Shown: positions 45,013-55,076 of the stretch, piece by piece
How positions within the stretch are numbered: the stretch's first letter is position 1
Layout: the number at the start of each line of letters is the position of its first letter
Source: Mucilaginibacter gracilis
Lineage (GTDB): Bacteria; Bacteroidota; Bacteroidia; Sphingobacteriales; Sphingobacteriaceae
Reading direction: 5' to 3'
Length of the DNA stretch: 64,000 bases
Assembly: GCF_003633615.1 (NCBI RefSeq)
Contig: NZ_RBKU01000001.1
Span: forward strand, 1,674,001 to 1,738,000
Notes under the pieces: generated by a model
Seen by the model: the letters and a program-made list of their open reading frames with translations, nothing else
Database searches by the model: none
Told to the model about the DNA's origin: nothing
Translations under genes and position numbers: made by a program

Positions 45013-45091
45013 GTTTCTATTTCAATAAACAAGTACAAAACATAGTGTATAAGTTTATTATAATAGTAAAGATGATGCCGCGCCAAATAGT

Positions 45092-45284
45092 GGTAGATGT
45101 GCAAATTAAATATATTTAGTTGATTTACAGATGAATGCTATTGTAATTAATAGCTATCGCGGTAAGCATAACTAAACGGATGCCCCTTAATCCAATTTGC
45201 ACATTTACCTTACGTTGTTAAACGTAAACACGAATAAATTTCGACGAAAGGTACACAACCCTAAAAAGGCTTTTCCGTAAAAGC
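45092..45284 (+). promoter_or_regulatory. Structured 5' leader of nrdBA, unknown RNA class
   Basis: A 16-bp closing stem (45092-45107 with 45194-45209; GGTAGATGTGCAAATT against AATTTGCACATTTACC, one G-U) encloses 86 nt that fold further: 45115-45121 with 45170-45176 (7 bp), 45124-45128 with 45162-45166 (5 bp) and 45137-45142 with 45149-45154 (6 bp, loop GTAATT). Directly next to it is a 7-bp hairpin (TTACGTT / AACGTAA, 45210-45227), and later GCTTTT / AAAAGC (45269-45284). This nested design suggests a regulatory leader or small RNA. It matches no riboswitch consensus that I recognise. Confidence 0.55.
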
Positions 45285-45351
45285 TAAGGATTGGTGTCTT
45301 CGGTTGGCATCGGTATTATGAAAAGAAAGTTAACAAGAGATTACAGGAAAT

Positions 45352-46326
45352 ATGAACCAGGAAAACGAAATACTGCTGAGAGAAAATAAAGATCGCTTTG
45401 TTATTTTGCCTATTAATTATCCCCGCATTTGGGAGATGTATAAAAAGCATGAAGCCAGCTTTTGGACCGCCGAGGAAATTGACCTGAGCGACGACATGAA
45501 AGACTGGAACAACATGAACGATGGCGAAAGGCATTTCATATCGCACGTATTAGCATTTTTTGCGGCCAGCGATGGTATAGTTAACGAAAACCTGGCCGTT
45601 AACTTTATGAGCGAGGTGCAATTGCCCGAAGCACGCTGCTTTTATGGTTTCCAGATTATGATGGAAAATATCCATTCCGAAACATACGCCTTGCTTATCG
45701 ATACTTATATTAAAGATAATGTTGAAAAAGACCGCCTCTTCCACGCCATCGAAACCGTTCCTTGCGTAAAGCGAAAAGGAGAGTGGGCCTTAAAATGGAT
45801 TGAAAACGGCACATTTGCCGAGCGCCTGGTGGCCTTTGCCGCTGTAGAGGGTATTTTCTTTTCGGGTAGCTTTTGCTCTATATTTTGGTTAAAAAAACGC
45901 GGCCTTATGCCAGGTTTAACCTTTAGCAACGAATTAATATCTCGCGACGAAGGTATGCACTGCGAGTTTGCCTGCTTATTATACAGTATGTTAAGCAACA
46001 AGCTATCAAAAGAAGCCGTAACCGGTATTATATCTGATGCCGTTGAAATTGAAAAAGAATTTGTAACCGATGCCCTGCCCGTAAATTTGATTGGCATGAA
46101 TGCCAAACTAATGGGCCAGTATATTGAGTTTGTTGCCGACCGCTGGTTGCAAGAACTCGGTTACCCTAAATTATATAATGCCACCAACCCGTTTGATTTT
46201 ATGGAGATGATATCCCTGCAGGGTAAAACAAACTTTTTTGAAAAACGTGTTGGAGATTACCAAAAAAGCGGCGTACTGAGCAGCGATGTTAAGGGCCAGG
46301 CTTTTTCAATGGACGAGGATTTTTAA
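45352..46326 (+). CDS. nrdB: Class Ia ribonucleotide reductase, beta subunit
   Basis: A 324-residue R2 subunit that stores the tyrosyl radical for dNTP synthesis. By alignment with mouse R2, the diiron ligands are Asp74, Glu105 and His108, with the radical Tyr112 ([10 protein letters not shown]), then Glu in [10 protein letters not shown] and the EGMHCEF pair. The C-terminal tail FSMDEDF is the alpha-binding peptide and resembles the eukaryotic form. It comes before nrdA, with 139 bp between them. It is preceded by a long structured leader. Confidence 0.95.
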   Translation: MNQENEILLRENKDRFVILPINYPRIWEMYKKHEASFWTAEEIDLSDDMKDWNNMNDGERHFISHVLAFFAASDGIVNENLAVNFMSEVQLPEARCFYGFQIMMENIHSETYALLIDTYIKDNVEKDRLFHAIETVPCVKRKGEWALKWIENGTFAERLVAFAAVEGIFFSGSFCSIFWLKKRGLMPGLTFSNELISRDEGMHCEFACLLYSMLSNKLSKEAVTGIISDAVEIEKEFVTDALPVNLIGMNAKLMGQYIEFVADRWLQELGYPKLYNATNPFDFMEMISLQGKTNFFEKRVGDYQKSGVLSSDVKGQAFSMDEDF

Positions 46327-46465
46327 TTGCTTTCCCCCGCGGTTTAGTTGCATTAATTGCTCTTCAATCGTTAGCATTAAATAGCCTCAATAAGACGAAC
46401 CTAAATACACACATATAATTGTTAATTAACCACACACCTATTATTCACCAATAAACACTAACCAT

Positions 46466-48844
46466 ATGTTTGTAATTAAACGCGACGGAAAAAAAGAGAC
46501 AGTAAAATTTGATAAGATAACCGCGAGGATTGAAAAACTATGTTATAGTTTAAACCCCGAATTGGTTGACCCGATAGATGTGGCAAAAAAGGTAGTTGAA
46601 GGTTTGTACGATGGCGTAACAACATCCGAGCTGGATAACCTGGCCGCCGAAACAGCAGCCTCGTTAACTACCAAACACCCCGATTATGCTTTACTGGCCT
46701 CGCGTATAGCGGTATCAAACCTGCACAAAAATACCATCAAATCCTTCTCCGGGACAATGCGTAACCTTTATACTTACGTAGATAAAAAAACCGGCAAATC
46801 GGCTTCGCTCATAGCCGAGGATGTGTGGAAGGTTATTGAAGACAATGCCGAACTGTTAGACAGTACAATTATCTACGACCGTGATTTTGGTTTTGATTAC
46901 TTTGGTTTTAAAACTTTAGAAAAATCGTACCTGTTAAAAATCGATGGTAAAATAGCCGAACGCCCACAGCATTTGTTTATGCGCGTATCGGTAGGTATCC
47001 ATAAAGAGGATGTAGAAAGTGCCATCAAAACCTACAACCTAATGAGCGAGCGTTGGTTTACCCACGCTACACCAACTTTGTTTAATGCCGGTACTCCAAA
47101 ACCGCAAATGTCGTCGTGCTTTTTGCTAACCATGCAAGACGATAGCATTGATGGTATTTACGATACCTTAAAGCAAACCGCCAAAATATCGCAAAGTGCA
47201 GGCGGTATAGGTTTAAGCATCCACAACGTGCGCGCAACAGGTTCATACATCAGCGGTACAAACGGCACCAGCAATGGCATTATACCCATGCTAAAGGTGT
47301 TTAACGATACCGCCCGTTATGTTGACCAGGGTGGAGGCAAGCGTAAAGGTGCATTTGCCATTTACCTTGAGCCTTGGCATGCAGATATTTTTGAATTTTT
47401 AGATCTGCGTAAAAACCACGGTAAAGAAGAAATGCGTGCCCGCGATTTATTTTTTGCCCTTTGGGTTTGCGATTTATTTATGCAGCGAGTTGAGGAAGAC
47501 GGTAACTGGAGCTTGTTTTGCCCGCACGAAGCACCCGGCCTGCACGAGTGCTGGGGTAAAGAGTTTGAAACCCTGTACACCCGTTACGAGGCCGAGGGCC
47601 GCGCCCGCAAAACCATAAAGGCGCAAGAGCTTTGGTTTGCTATATTAGATGCCCAGGTTGAAACCGGAACCCCCTATTTGTTGTATAAGGATGCTGCCAA
47701 CAGCAAATCAAACCAACAAAATTTGGGTACCATTAAAAGTTCAAACCTGTGTACCGAAATTATTGAATATACCGCTGCCGATGAGGTGGCCGTTTGTAAC
47801 CTGGCATCGTTAGCATTGCCGAGGTACATTACTGCCGATGTATTCGATCATCAAAAACTGTATGATGTTACATATCAGGTAACGCTAAACCTTAACAAAA
47901 TTATCGACCATAACTACTACCCTGTAGTTGAGGCCGCCAACTCAAACCTGCGCCACCGCCCGGTAGGTTTAGGTGTGCAAGGTTTAGCCGATACCTTTAT
48001 ACGCCTGCGTTTACCTTTTGAAAGCGACGAGGCTAAACAGTTAAATAAAGAAATATTCGAAACCATTTATTTTGCAGCCATGACGGCCTCAAAAGACCTG
48101 GCAATTAAAGATGGCCCTTACGAAACCTTTAAAGGCTCTCCGCTATCAAAAGGGCAGTTCCAGTTTGATTTATGGAACGTTACCCCGGATAGTGGCCGTT
48201 GGAACTGGGACGATTTACGTTCGGATGTAATGAACCATGGTGTACGTAACTCTTTATTGGTTGCGCCAATGCCTACAGCTTCAACATCGCAAATATTGGG
48301 TAACAACGAGTGCTTTGAGCCATACACATCAAACATATACACCCGCCGTGTATTAAGCGGCGAGTTTGTGGTAGTTAACAAATACCTGCTGCACGATTTG
48401 GTGAACTTAGGTTTATGGAACAACGACATCAAGAACCAAATCATCAGCGCCAATGGTTCGGTACAGGATATTCCCGAAATACCTGCCGATATTAAGGAAC
48501 TATACAAAACCGTATGGGAAATTAAAATGCGCACCATTATTGATATGGCTGCCGACCGCGGCGCATACGTATGCCAGTCGCAATCGCTTAACCTGTTTGT
48601 GAGTTCGCCAAACGCATCAAAACTAACATCGATGCATTTTTACGCCTGGAAAAAAGGTTTAAAAACCGGCATGTATTACCTGCGCACACAGGCAGCATCG
48701 CAAGCAGTTAAATTTACCATAGAGAGCCAGGGCGGCAAAGCAATGGAACCCGTAATACCCGAAAACGGCGTTGCCGTTGTAGACGAAATACCCGACGGAC
48801 CAACTTGCTCAATGGACGAAGGTTGTGTAACCTGCTCGGCATAA
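46466..48844 (+). CDS. nrdA: Class Ia ribonucleotide reductase, alpha subunit
   Basis: A 792-residue catalytic subunit. An N-terminal ATP-cone (about 1-90; [20 protein letters not shown]) implies allosteric activity control by ATP/dATP. Active-site motifs: PQMSSCFLL (first redox Cys), SNLCTEI (radical and Glu/Cys), and [21 protein letters not shown]. The C terminus ends [12 protein letters not shown] with the mobile redox cysteines. Length fits eukaryote-like class Ia enzymes. It shares the mRNA with nrdB and ends in a terminator. Confidence 0.96.
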   Translation: MFVIKRDGKKETVKFDKITARIEKLCYSLNPELVDPIDVAKKVVEGLYDGVTTSELDNLAAETAASLTTKHPDYALLASRIAVSNLHKNTIKSFSGTMRNLYTYVDKKTGKSASLIAEDVWKVIEDNAELLDSTIIYDRDFGFDYFGFKTLEKSYLLKIDGKIAERPQHLFMRVSVGIHKEDVESAIKTYNLMSERWFTHATPTLFNAGTPKPQMSSCFLLTMQDDSIDGIYDTLKQTAKISQSAGGIGLSIHNVRATGSYISGTNGTSNGIIPMLKVFNDTARYVDQGGGKRKGAFAIYLEPWHADIFEFLDLRKNHGKEEMRARDLFFALWVCDLFMQRVEEDGNWSLFCPHEAPGLHECWGKEFETLYTRYEAEGRARKTIKAQELWFAILDAQVETGTPYLLYKDAANSKSNQQNLGTIKSSNLCTEIIEYTAADEVAVCNLASLALPRYITADVFDHQKLYDVTYQVTLNLNKIIDHNYYPVVEAANSNLRHRPVGLGVQGLADTFIRLRLPFESDEAKQLNKEIFETIYFAAMTASKDLAIKDGPYETFKGSPLSKGQFQFDLWNVTPDSGRWNWDDLRSDVMNHGVRNSLLVAPMPTASTSQILGNNECFEPYTSNIYTRRVLSGEFVVVNKYLLHDLVNLGLWNNDIKNQIISANGSVQDIPEIPADIKELYKTVWEIKMRTIIDMAADRGAYVCQSQSLNLFVSSPNASKLTSMHFYAWKKGLKTGMYYLRTQAASQAVKFTIESQGGKAMEPVIPENGVAVVDEIPDGPTCSMDEGCVTCSA

Positions 48845-48866
48845 TTTTAACCTAAATATTTTTTTT

Positions 48867-48899
48867 AAACCCTTCGACTCTCGGGCCGGAGGGTTTTTT
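48867..48899 (+). terminator. Terminator of nrdBA
   Basis: AAACCCTTCG and CGGAGGGTTT form a 10-bp stem (one G-U) with loop ACTCTCGGGC, then T6. Confidence 0.8.
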
Positions 48900-49190
48900 G
48901 TTGGGGGAACTTTGCCGCCTACGAAACTGAAATGACGATAAATTATGGATTTATTCTCATGATGAGCGATAGTTGAAGCGTAGGGCGTTGGTAACCGTAT
49001 GCATATATTTTTTAACTGCCATCCTTTTGCGCCGATAACGCATTTTTGAATCGCTTAACCAAACTACATCTAACCATTTTATCCCAAACCCAATTATCAT
49101 ACAATTGTTAATTATTGTTAAAATCAATAATCAAATAAACCTTTAGCCTGCCGTGTCATCTATAGCTAAAAACAAATTAAAGATTCAGAC
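48900..49190. other. Spacer before the PorT-like gene
   Basis: About 290 bp, becoming AT-rich towards the right. It must hold the promoter of the beta-barrel gene. I see no coding frame, repeat or RNA gene. Confidence 0.4.
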
Positions 49191-49862
49191 ATGAAAAAGA
49201 TCATTTTTTCGGCATTATGCCTGCTTGTACTGGCAGGTTCGGTAAGTGCGCAACATCGCCGTTATTATCCTCGTAATCGTCCGCATCAGGGCCAGCAACC
49301 TATAAGCCAAAACAAAGTTAAGTTTGATATTATTGGTGGCCTAAACGTTTCTAATGTTGTTAATGTAAACGATTATAATTTTTCTACCGGTACACTTGCA
49401 GGGTTCCATGCAGGCGCGGGTATCGAAGTACCTTTTAACACCAATTTTGCCTTTGAGCCCGAAGTATTATACTCCGGCAAGGGTTATAGCGCGGCAACCA
49501 ACACCGGGCAATTTAACCAGCGCACCAACTGGATAGATGTGCCGTTTCTTTTAAAAGTAAAGCCTATACCCAATTTTAACTTTGTTTTCGGTCCGCAAAT
49601 TTCGTTTTTGCTGTCAACCCAAAACACGTTTAAAAATGGCTACAGTTCGCAAACCCAAACCCTGTATAACAGCGCAACCGATGGTTATAACAAAACCTTA
49701 ATTGGTGGTGTGGTTGGTGTAGGTTTGGAGCTAAACCCCAATGTTGAACTGCGCGCAAGATACACTATCGACTTGCAAAGCACCGCCATCACCGGCGTGT
49801 CGGATATTTCGCAATACAACAACCAGGTTTGGCAAATTGGTTTAGCAGTTAAGTTTTTTTAA
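49191..49862 (+). CDS. Outer-membrane beta-barrel protein (PorT-like, OMP_b-brl_2)
   Basis: A 223-residue protein with signal peptide (MKKIIFSALCLLVLAGSVSA) and a short basic linker, then an eight-stranded-type barrel: KFDIIGGLNVSNVV, FEPEVLYSGKGYSA, IDVPFLLKVKPIPNFNFVFG, GVGLELNPNVELRARYTIDL, and the terminal aromatic strand ending VKFF. Small barrels of this kind are widespread in Bacteroidota; the role is unknown. A terminator follows. Confidence 0.88.
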   Translation: MKKIIFSALCLLVLAGSVSAQHRRYYPRNRPHQGQQPISQNKVKFDIIGGLNVSNVVNVNDYNFSTGTLAGFHAGAGIEVPFNTNFAFEPEVLYSGKGYSAATNTGQFNQRTNWIDVPFLLKVKPIPNFNFVFGPQISFLLSTQNTFKNGYSSQTQTLYNSATDGYNKTLIGGVVGVGLELNPNVELRARYTIDLQSTAITGVSDISQYNNQVWQIGLAVKFF

Positions 49863-49893
49863 AAAAGACGCTTGACAACGATTTTCTATTAGC

Positions 49894-49932
49894 ACGCGTC
49901 ATTGCTTTATAACTTGCAATGGCGCGTTTTTT
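49894..49932. terminator. Terminator between the barrel and Nudix genes
   Basis: ACGCGTCATTGC pairs with GCAATGGCGCGT (one mismatched or wobble position) around TTTATAACTT, then T6. It lies between convergent genes. Confidence 0.8.
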
Positions 49933-49936
49933 ATGT

Positions 49937-50509
49937 TTACACCCCAAACACATCCGGGTACAGCAGTGCAGCTTTTAAAATAAAGGCCACGCTGTCTACC
50001 GTCCAAATCTCCCCATCTTTAACCATTTGCAATACTTGTGGTGCGGGTACATTAATAACGTCTATCATTTCGGTGCTGTCCAACTTTTGTACAGTAGTAA
50101 CCTCAGCATCAAAAACAATAAAGCCGTAGGTAATTTGTCGGGTTTTAGTGGCGTTATTAGCCAGTTTGCCTAACGCTATTAATTGACTGGCAGTGGCCTT
50201 AACACCGGTTTCCTCCTCCAACTCGTTCAAGGCCGATTCAATGATGCTTTTCTCCTTTTGCTGCATGCCGCCAGGCAGTTCAAGCAAAATATCGCCCAGG
50301 CCGTGTTTGTATTGTTTAACAAGTATTACCTCGTGCCGGGGGGTAAGGGCAACTAAAATTACTACATCGCCCAGTGGAGCAAAAAAGTAGTCGTCAATAA
50401 TATTGCCGTTTTGTAGCTTTACAGTATGCCGCAACAGCGGAAACCAGGGGCTCGGCGACACGTCTTCCTCTTTTAAAACGGTCCATTTTTGTATTTCGGT
50501 GTTACCCAT
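49937..50509 (-). CDS. Nudix hydrolase (ADP-ribose pyrophosphatase-like)
   Basis: A 190-residue Nudix protein, closest in layout to ADP-ribose pyrophosphatases: VILVKQYKHGLGDILLELPG precedes the Nudix box. The box is imperfect: the first Glu position is Lys and the Arg before the Glu is Asn (GMQQKEKSI...ALNELEEETG), but the metal-binding Glu cluster ELEEE remains. It may therefore still bind metal. Substrate uncertain. A standalone gene with start at 50509. Confidence 0.88.
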   Translation of the reverse strand: MGNTEIQKWTVLKEEDVSPSPWFPLLRHTVKLQNGNIIDDYFFAPLGDVVILVALTPRHEVILVKQYKHGLGDILLELPGGMQQKEKSIIESALNELEEETGVKATASQLIALGKLANNATKTRQITYGFIVFDAEVTTVQKLDSTEMIDVINVPAPQVLQMVKDGEIWTVDSVAFILKAALLYPDVFGV

Positions 50510-50740
50510 TTTGTATCGGTTTTGGTTAAATTATAAATATGCTACTTTAGCGCGGCAATTATAACACCAAAAAAAATAATAAACTTAAAATGCACGGTTA
50601 TAGCTTCCAACGGCGAGTTTGGAGATAGCAAGCCCAAACCTGTACGTATATTGAGCATCCCTAAACGTTTTGTTTTGCAAACGGCGGTAAAACGGCCAGG
50701 AGTGGGTTGAAAGCAAGGTGCCGGTAACAATTGCACATAA

Positions 50741-50772
50741 AAAACCCCGATAGCCATCGGCCACCGGGGTTT
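50741..50772 (-). terminator. Terminator of the DUF6515-like gene
   Basis: AAACCCCG and CGGGGTTT (8 bp) around ATAGCCATCGGCCAC, A-rich on the left, just after the gene's stop. Confidence 0.7.
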
Positions 50773-50790
50773 CTCTCATCTGTTAATTTT

Positions 50791-51714
50791 TTAGTGTTCC
50801 CTAACATCAACAACTTCGTAGGCATCTTGCCCATTGTCGTTAAACGGTTGGTAATAGGTGTTGTTATAAAACATATAGCGGTTACCATTAACGGTAACTT
50901 CCTGTGCTCCATCGGGCAGGTTATATACAACAGCACCAAAAGGAGCTGCAACAACATCATAACCGCCACCATTATTTTGGTAAAAAGTACCACCATAATA
51001 GTAATAGTTAACGCCTTCAACCGGTATTTCCGAAAATCCCGGAGGCAACGAATTTATCCTGATACCTACAGGTGGTGCTATAACCCTGTAACCGTTATTG
51101 TATGGTTCGTAATAAACGCCATTATAGTAACGGTAAGGGTGGTTATGCCACGATAACTCGATAGCGGCACCTAACAAAGCGCCGGTAAAAAAGCCAATTG
51201 GGTGCCAGCTTGGTCCCCAGTAATAAGGCCTGTAAGGGTGGTAATAATAGCCATAGTGCGGGTGCCCAAAAATATACACCGGCCTTGATGGGTGGTAGTA
51301 ACTAATATGGCTTGCATGGCCATAATAACCCCCGCGTACATAGCCCCTGTTAACAACGGTAGTGCGGTTAACTATTGTGGTATGGTTGCCGTAGCTGCGG
51401 CCTGCAGGCCTGTAAGTACTGCGCCCGCCAAACCCGTTGCTGCGTACTGCCGTGCGGTTATAGCTATTGGTGTGTACCGTAGGCGATGGCCTGTTAAACG
51501 AATTGGTGTGCGCCGATGGCCTGTTAAAACTACCACCCGAAGACCTTGGGCTAAACGAGCGTGCCGAATGCCCACCCCCGCCAAAGCCGCCGCTGCTGTG
51601 GCCGCCCCCGCTGCTATGCCCGCCACCACCGTGGCGTTGCGCCATTCCCTGAAATGATATTGCCGTTATACTCATGAATACAACCAGGGCAACTTTTTTG
51701 AATATCCTACTCAT
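50791..51714 (-). CDS. Secreted Gly/His/Tyr-rich protein (DUF6515-like)
   Basis: A 307-residue protein with signal peptide (cleavage after GMAQ). Residues 26-110 are low-complexity Gly/Ser/His and Arg/Asn-rich (HSSGGGHSSGG, NRPSAHTNSFNRPS). The middle is Tyr/His-rich (YYHPSRPVYIFGHPHYGYYY), with one hydrophobic helix (GFFTGALLGAAIEL, about 175-190). The C-terminal half has three similar units of the type YYxGVYYEP...GYRVIAPPVGIRINSLPPG. Families like DUF6515 are presumed cell-surface; function unknown. Confidence 0.8.
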   Translation of the reverse strand: MSRIFKKVALVVFMSITAISFQGMAQRHGGGGHSSGGGHSSGGFGGGGHSARSFSPRSSGGSFNRPSAHTNSFNRPSPTVHTNSYNRTAVRSNGFGGRSTYRPAGRSYGNHTTIVNRTTVVNRGYVRGGYYGHASHISYYHPSRPVYIFGHPHYGYYYHPYRPYYWGPSWHPIGFFTGALLGAAIELSWHNHPYRYYNGVYYEPYNNGYRVIAPPVGIRINSLPPGFSEIPVEGVNYYYYGGTFYQNNGGGYDVVAAPFGAVVYNLPDGAQEVTVNGNRYMFYNNTYYQPFNDNGQDAYEVVDVREH

Positions 51715-51785
51715 TTTAAATTTCTGTTTTGTTTTATTTAATATATTAAACGTAGTAAAGGGGCATTAGTTTATTCGGCATGTAA

Positions 51786-52121
51786 TTAAAAGTTTTTATA
51801 ATCTTCCCTAACGGGCGTAAACAGGTCTATCAATTTGCAATTGGTAATGGCAGTACCGCCATGAATGGCGTTGGGTGGTATAATGGCAAACAGGCCAGGT
51901 GCAAGTATTCGGGTTTGGTTATCAACCGTCATTTCAAACCGCCCTTCTAACACAAACGAGCACTGCTGGTGTACATGCTGGTGCAATGGTACTAGGCAGC
52001 CGGCCAATATCTCAATAAAATTAATAGTGTTGGTTTCGGTATGGATAAATTGCGAATAAAAGCCTGCAATGGTTTCTTTAACAGGTATATCGGTAAAGCT
52101 TTGAAAAATATTTGCAGCCAT
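51786..52121 (-). CDS. Small cupin-domain protein
   Basis: A 111-residue single-domain cupin. Metal motif 1 is LVPLHQHVHQQCSFVLEG (His-x-His spaced before Glu) and motif 2 is PPNAIHGG. The start at 52121 is favoured over 52139 since the six-residue difference lies before the cupin fold; evidence for either is weak. Function unknown, perhaps a sugar or quercetinase-like binder. Confidence 0.8.
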   Translation of the reverse strand: MAANIFQSFTDIPVKETIAGFYSQFIHTETNTINFIEILAGCLVPLHQHVHQQCSFVLEGRFEMTVDNQTRILAPGLFAIIPPNAIHGGTAITNCKLIDLFTPVREDYKNF

Positions 52122-52279
52122 AGGTAAATTTAAAAGCATGAATATACCAACTAAATATAATATGCAGTATAATTTAAATTGGCCACAACAAAATAATATA
52201 GGCGCACGTTGTAGTTAAGTAATTGAACCCCATTTAATTATGCCAATTAACCAAATTATCAACCAAATCTTTAAAAATC

Positions 52280-52810
52280 ATGGCCGAATTAACCGCCTCA
52301 ACCGGAAAAGCGAACGGTAAGTACCGTCGTAACAGAGTGTCAACAAGGGTAGATCTTACCGCAATGGTTGATCTTGCTTTTTTGCTTATTACCTTTTTTA
52401 TTCTCACAACAACCCTGCAAAAATCGCGCATGTTTGGTGTAACCATGCCCGATACCACTGAACCCATCAGTAAGATCAACGTGTCGGAAAAAAGCACCAT
52501 GACCATTTGTCTCGGCAGTAATAACCAGGCGGTATCATACCTCGGCATGACGGAGAAACCTCTTACACAACCCAAAGTTACCAACTATGGTAAAACCGGC
52601 ATCCGCCAGGCCATTATCGATTTAAATAAACAGGTAGCCGCTACAACCGGCAAGGCTATGTTTGTTATTATAAAGGCAAGTAACCATTCGGTTTACCAAA
52701 ACCTGGTGGCCACGCTCGACGAATTACATATTGCCGGTGCCACCGGTTACGCCATCGAAGATATAACACCTAACGAAGTTACCTTGCTAAAGCAAAAAGG
52801 CATATACTAA
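52280..52810 (+). CDS. ExbD/TolR-family biopolymer transport protein
   Basis: A 176-residue inner-membrane protein with a single helix near residues 26-46, VDLTAMVDLAFLLITFFILT, containing the conserved Asp of ExbD. A periplasmic part follows. ExbD works with ExbB and TonB to energise outer-membrane receptors such as the SusC and TonB receptors here, but no exbB or tonB is adjacent, so it is an orphan copy or one partner set lies elsewhere. The ending KQKGIY is at the stop before a strong terminator. Confidence 0.88.
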   Translation: MAELTASTGKANGKYRRNRVSTRVDLTAMVDLAFLLITFFILTTTLQKSRMFGVTMPDTTEPISKINVSEKSTMTICLGSNNQAVSYLGMTEKPLTQPKVTNYGKTGIRQAIIDLNKQVAATTGKAMFVIIKASNHSVYQNLVATLDELHIAGATGYAIEDITPNEVTLLKQKGIY

Positions 52811-52834
52811 TTTTTGTTGCCCCTGCTATAAAAC

Positions 52835-52871
52835 AAAAGCGTCTGCCTCAATTAAGAGCCAGACGCTTTTT
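52835..52871. terminator. Bidirectional terminator between exbD and lruC-type gene
   Basis: AAAAGCGTCTG and CAGACGCTTTT, 11-bp perfect stem, 14-nt loop, T and A runs on both sides. Confidence 0.85.
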
Positions 52872-52889
52872 GCATTGTACCTGTTTGTA

Positions 52890-55076
52890 TTAGTGAGTGT
52901 AAATATTACTTGTGTTACGGTAACCTGCGGTAAGGTTGCTGTACCAGTCGGTATAGCTCGAACCGTTAGATTTTGCCCAATCTGCAATATGCGGATAAGC
53001 GTTTGTGATATCGATAGATTCTGATGGGTAAGCAAATACAGCCGGAATGTTTATTGCAAACGGTAAGCCTGCTTTAGTTACATAGTAACGGCTTGCAGCT
53101 ACGCTTGTGTTATCATCGTTTGTGCCAAACAGGCTTGCGTCTGCCAGGGTAGTTGGGGTTTTGCCCATTACGTGTACCTCATGTCCGCGGCCACTGTTGT
53201 ATATAAACGGATTGTATTCGTCTTGTCCAAAAGTTGATAATGTTGGGCCGTTAGCTATGTTAAAGCTAAGCGTGTATGTTTTGTAAGGGGTGAAGGCTTC
53301 GGTTTTTCTGGTATTCCAGGTAGCCATTTCTTCGCGCATGTTGCTAAATAAAGTTACAACGGCGTTGGTTTGGCCTGCCTCAAATGCAGCACCGCTAACG
53401 GCAACACCTGCTTTTGTAACTGCTAAACCACTTACAAGCGATTTGCTAACCGGAAACTCAACTGCAAAAGCATTGCTGTAAGTACCACCGGTTGCGTATA
53501 AGGTAAACGTACCGCTTACAGATACTACAACGTTTGTTGCGCTGGTTACTAAGGTATAGTTGTAACCCATTACCACGTCGTTAAGGTCAAAGTCGCCTTT
53601 TACAGGCCATTGATCTTCGTAGGCTATTGTACCTGTTGCACCTGCAACATTGTAAGCTCTTTTAGGGTCGGTTGGGTAAGCGTCCAGGTTATCAGGTACA
53701 CCGTCACCGTCCGAGTCTGATACAGCAGCAGTACCATTGCCTTCGCTGTTACAGCCCGAAGTAGCAATATAAACGCTATGGTCTGTTGTGCTTGCACCGC
53801 TGTTAACTTTGCCGGCAGATGTTCCATCTATGCTGCCGCTTGTTTGCCATACTTCAACATTGGCCACAACCGAACCCGAGTTACGGATATTAGTTGTTCC
53901 GGTTATTTTAATAAGCGAGGTTGAACCATAACCTTTAGCACTACCATCAACAATAAAATCTTTTGTTTTAAGCATAGCGCCATTATATAAGCCTAACTCT
54001 GCACCGCCGTTTATAATTGACTGGCCTGCAACATTAATAAAGCTGTAGTTTTTTACGCCCGAGCTTTGGTTGTAGTTAGCGCCAACCGTTAACGAACAGT
54101 TGTTAACAAAAGCACTGTTGCTATTGGGTTGGAAATTACCGCTAACAACCATAGTACCATTGTTGGTAGCTACAGCACTTGTTCCGTCCTGGAAGCTTCC
54201 GCTAACCGTCATGGTGCCGTTGTTAACAAAGGTGCCTGCATTACTGTTTAGGTTAAAATCTCCCCCGCAAGTGAACGAACCATAATTGGCGAAAAGACCA
54301 TTATCTGGAAAAGAGCCCGAGTAATTGATAACACCAAAATTTTGTATTGCAGCCGAGCTGTTATTATAGTTAATTGATGATAGGTTGATAGAGCCCGATG
54401 TAGTTACTATTAATGTAGCCGCACCGTTAAAGCTTAAGTTTTGCAGGGTTACGTTTTTACCGCAAACTTTAATTGTACCACCGTTTACATTGCTAAAGCC
54501 AACAGTAATGTTGCTGCCTGTAATACTGTAAGTATCGCCGCTGTTAACGTTAAGGTTGTTGGTGTTGGCTGTAATTGCTGTACCGCCGCTGCAATCAGGG
54601 CTGGTTGGTGCAGTTGCCAATACTTGTTTGCTGCTTGCCGCAGAGTTGATAGCATAAGCCGGATCGGTAGCGCCAATTGATAGGCTTATATCGGTGTTGC
54701 CTGCCGCAACTTGCTCAACTATTGTTGAATTATCAGGAGCGGTTTTTACAACATACAACTGAGTGATAGTGGTAGCCAGATAAATTTTGGTTTCGAAAGC
54801 TTTAGTTGCTGTAGCAGCACCCTTAGAAATAAGGTTACCACCTGCATAAGGGTTGCCATCGTATAAAGATATGGTATATGCTGATGTTCCAAAACGGGTA
54901 TCGGTTACGGCAACAGATACATTTAAGTTTCTTGAGCTTTCCCAGTTAAACCCTGAGGGGATTTTCACATCGTTAAGCGATGTTACCGTTGTAGTAGTGG
55001 AAGAGTTTTCATTTTTTTTGCACGAAGCCAACGCAAATATGCTAAAGGCGGTGGCTATTAATAAGGTTTTTTTCAT
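52890..55076 (-). CDS. LruC-domain lipoprotein with beta-helix-like repeats
   Basis: A 728-residue lipoprotein (MKKTLLIATAFSIFALASC). Residues about 160-400 contain repeated strands such as GTMTVSGSFQDG, GTMVVSGNFQPN and CSLTVGANYN, suggesting a right-handed beta-helix with a ladder of Asn and Gly. A calcium-binding-type segment DSDGDGVPDNLDAYPTDPKR (about 456-475) precedes the LruC domain (about 490-728) with DFDLNDVVMGYNY. LruC was named from Leptospira and is common in surface proteins of Bacteroidota. It is probably an adhesin or matrix component; no enzymatic motif. Confidence 0.85.
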   Translation of the reverse strand: MKKTLLIATAFSIFALASCKKNENSSTTTTVTSLNDVKIPSGFNWESSRNLNVSVAVTDTRFGTSAYTISLYDGNPYAGGNLISKGAATATKAFETKIYLATTITQLYVVKTAPDNSTIVEQVAAGNTDISLSIGATDPAYAINSAASSKQVLATAPTSPDCSGGTAITANTNNLNVNSGDTYSITGSNITVGFSNVNGGTIKVCGKNVTLQNLSFNGAATLIVTTSGSINLSSINYNNSSAAIQNFGVINYSGSFPDNGLFANYGSFTCGGDFNLNSNAGTFVNNGTMTVSGSFQDGTSAVATNNGTMVVSGNFQPNSNSAFVNNCSLTVGANYNQSSGVKNYSFINVAGQSIINGGAELGLYNGAMLKTKDFIVDGSAKGYGSTSLIKITGTTNIRNSGSVVANVEVWQTSGSIDGTSAGKVNSGASTTDHSVYIATSGCNSEGNGTAAVSDSDGDGVPDNLDAYPTDPKRAYNVAGATGTIAYEDQWPVKGDFDLNDVVMGYNYTLVTSATNVVVSVSGTFTLYATGGTYSNAFAVEFPVSKSLVSGLAVTKAGVAVSGAAFEAGQTNAVVTLFSNMREEMATWNTRKTEAFTPYKTYTLSFNIANGPTLSTFGQDEYNPFIYNSGRGHEVHVMGKTPTTLADASLFGTNDDNTSVAASRYYVTKAGLPFAINIPAVFAYPSESIDITNAYPHIADWAKSNGSSYTDWYSNLTAGYRNTSNIYTH

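Larger units (their letters stand above)
44741..45351. other. 611-bp spacer holding the nrdBA promoter and leader
   Basis: Left third: promoter region for the nuclease gene, AT-rich. A promoter-like TAACTTTG (45005-45012) precedes a leader of about 330 nt with three or more stable hairpins (annotated separately). No NrdR-box pair or cobalamin B12-box was recognised. No ORF with coding character. Confidence 0.5.

Noticed and set aside
45019..45091. NrdR box or cobalamin riboswitch in the nrdBA leader
   Set aside because: No ACACTATATATTGTGT-like pair and no B12-box-like GCCACTG core was found; only generic stem structure is present.
44741..45351. CRISPR array or tandem direct repeats
   Set aside because: No regularly spaced repeat units were found here or elsewhere in the window.
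50542..50757. Minus-strand frame of 71 codons between the Nudix and DUF6515-like genes
   Set aside because: No coding character, overlaps the terminator at 50741 and lies in a plain spacer.
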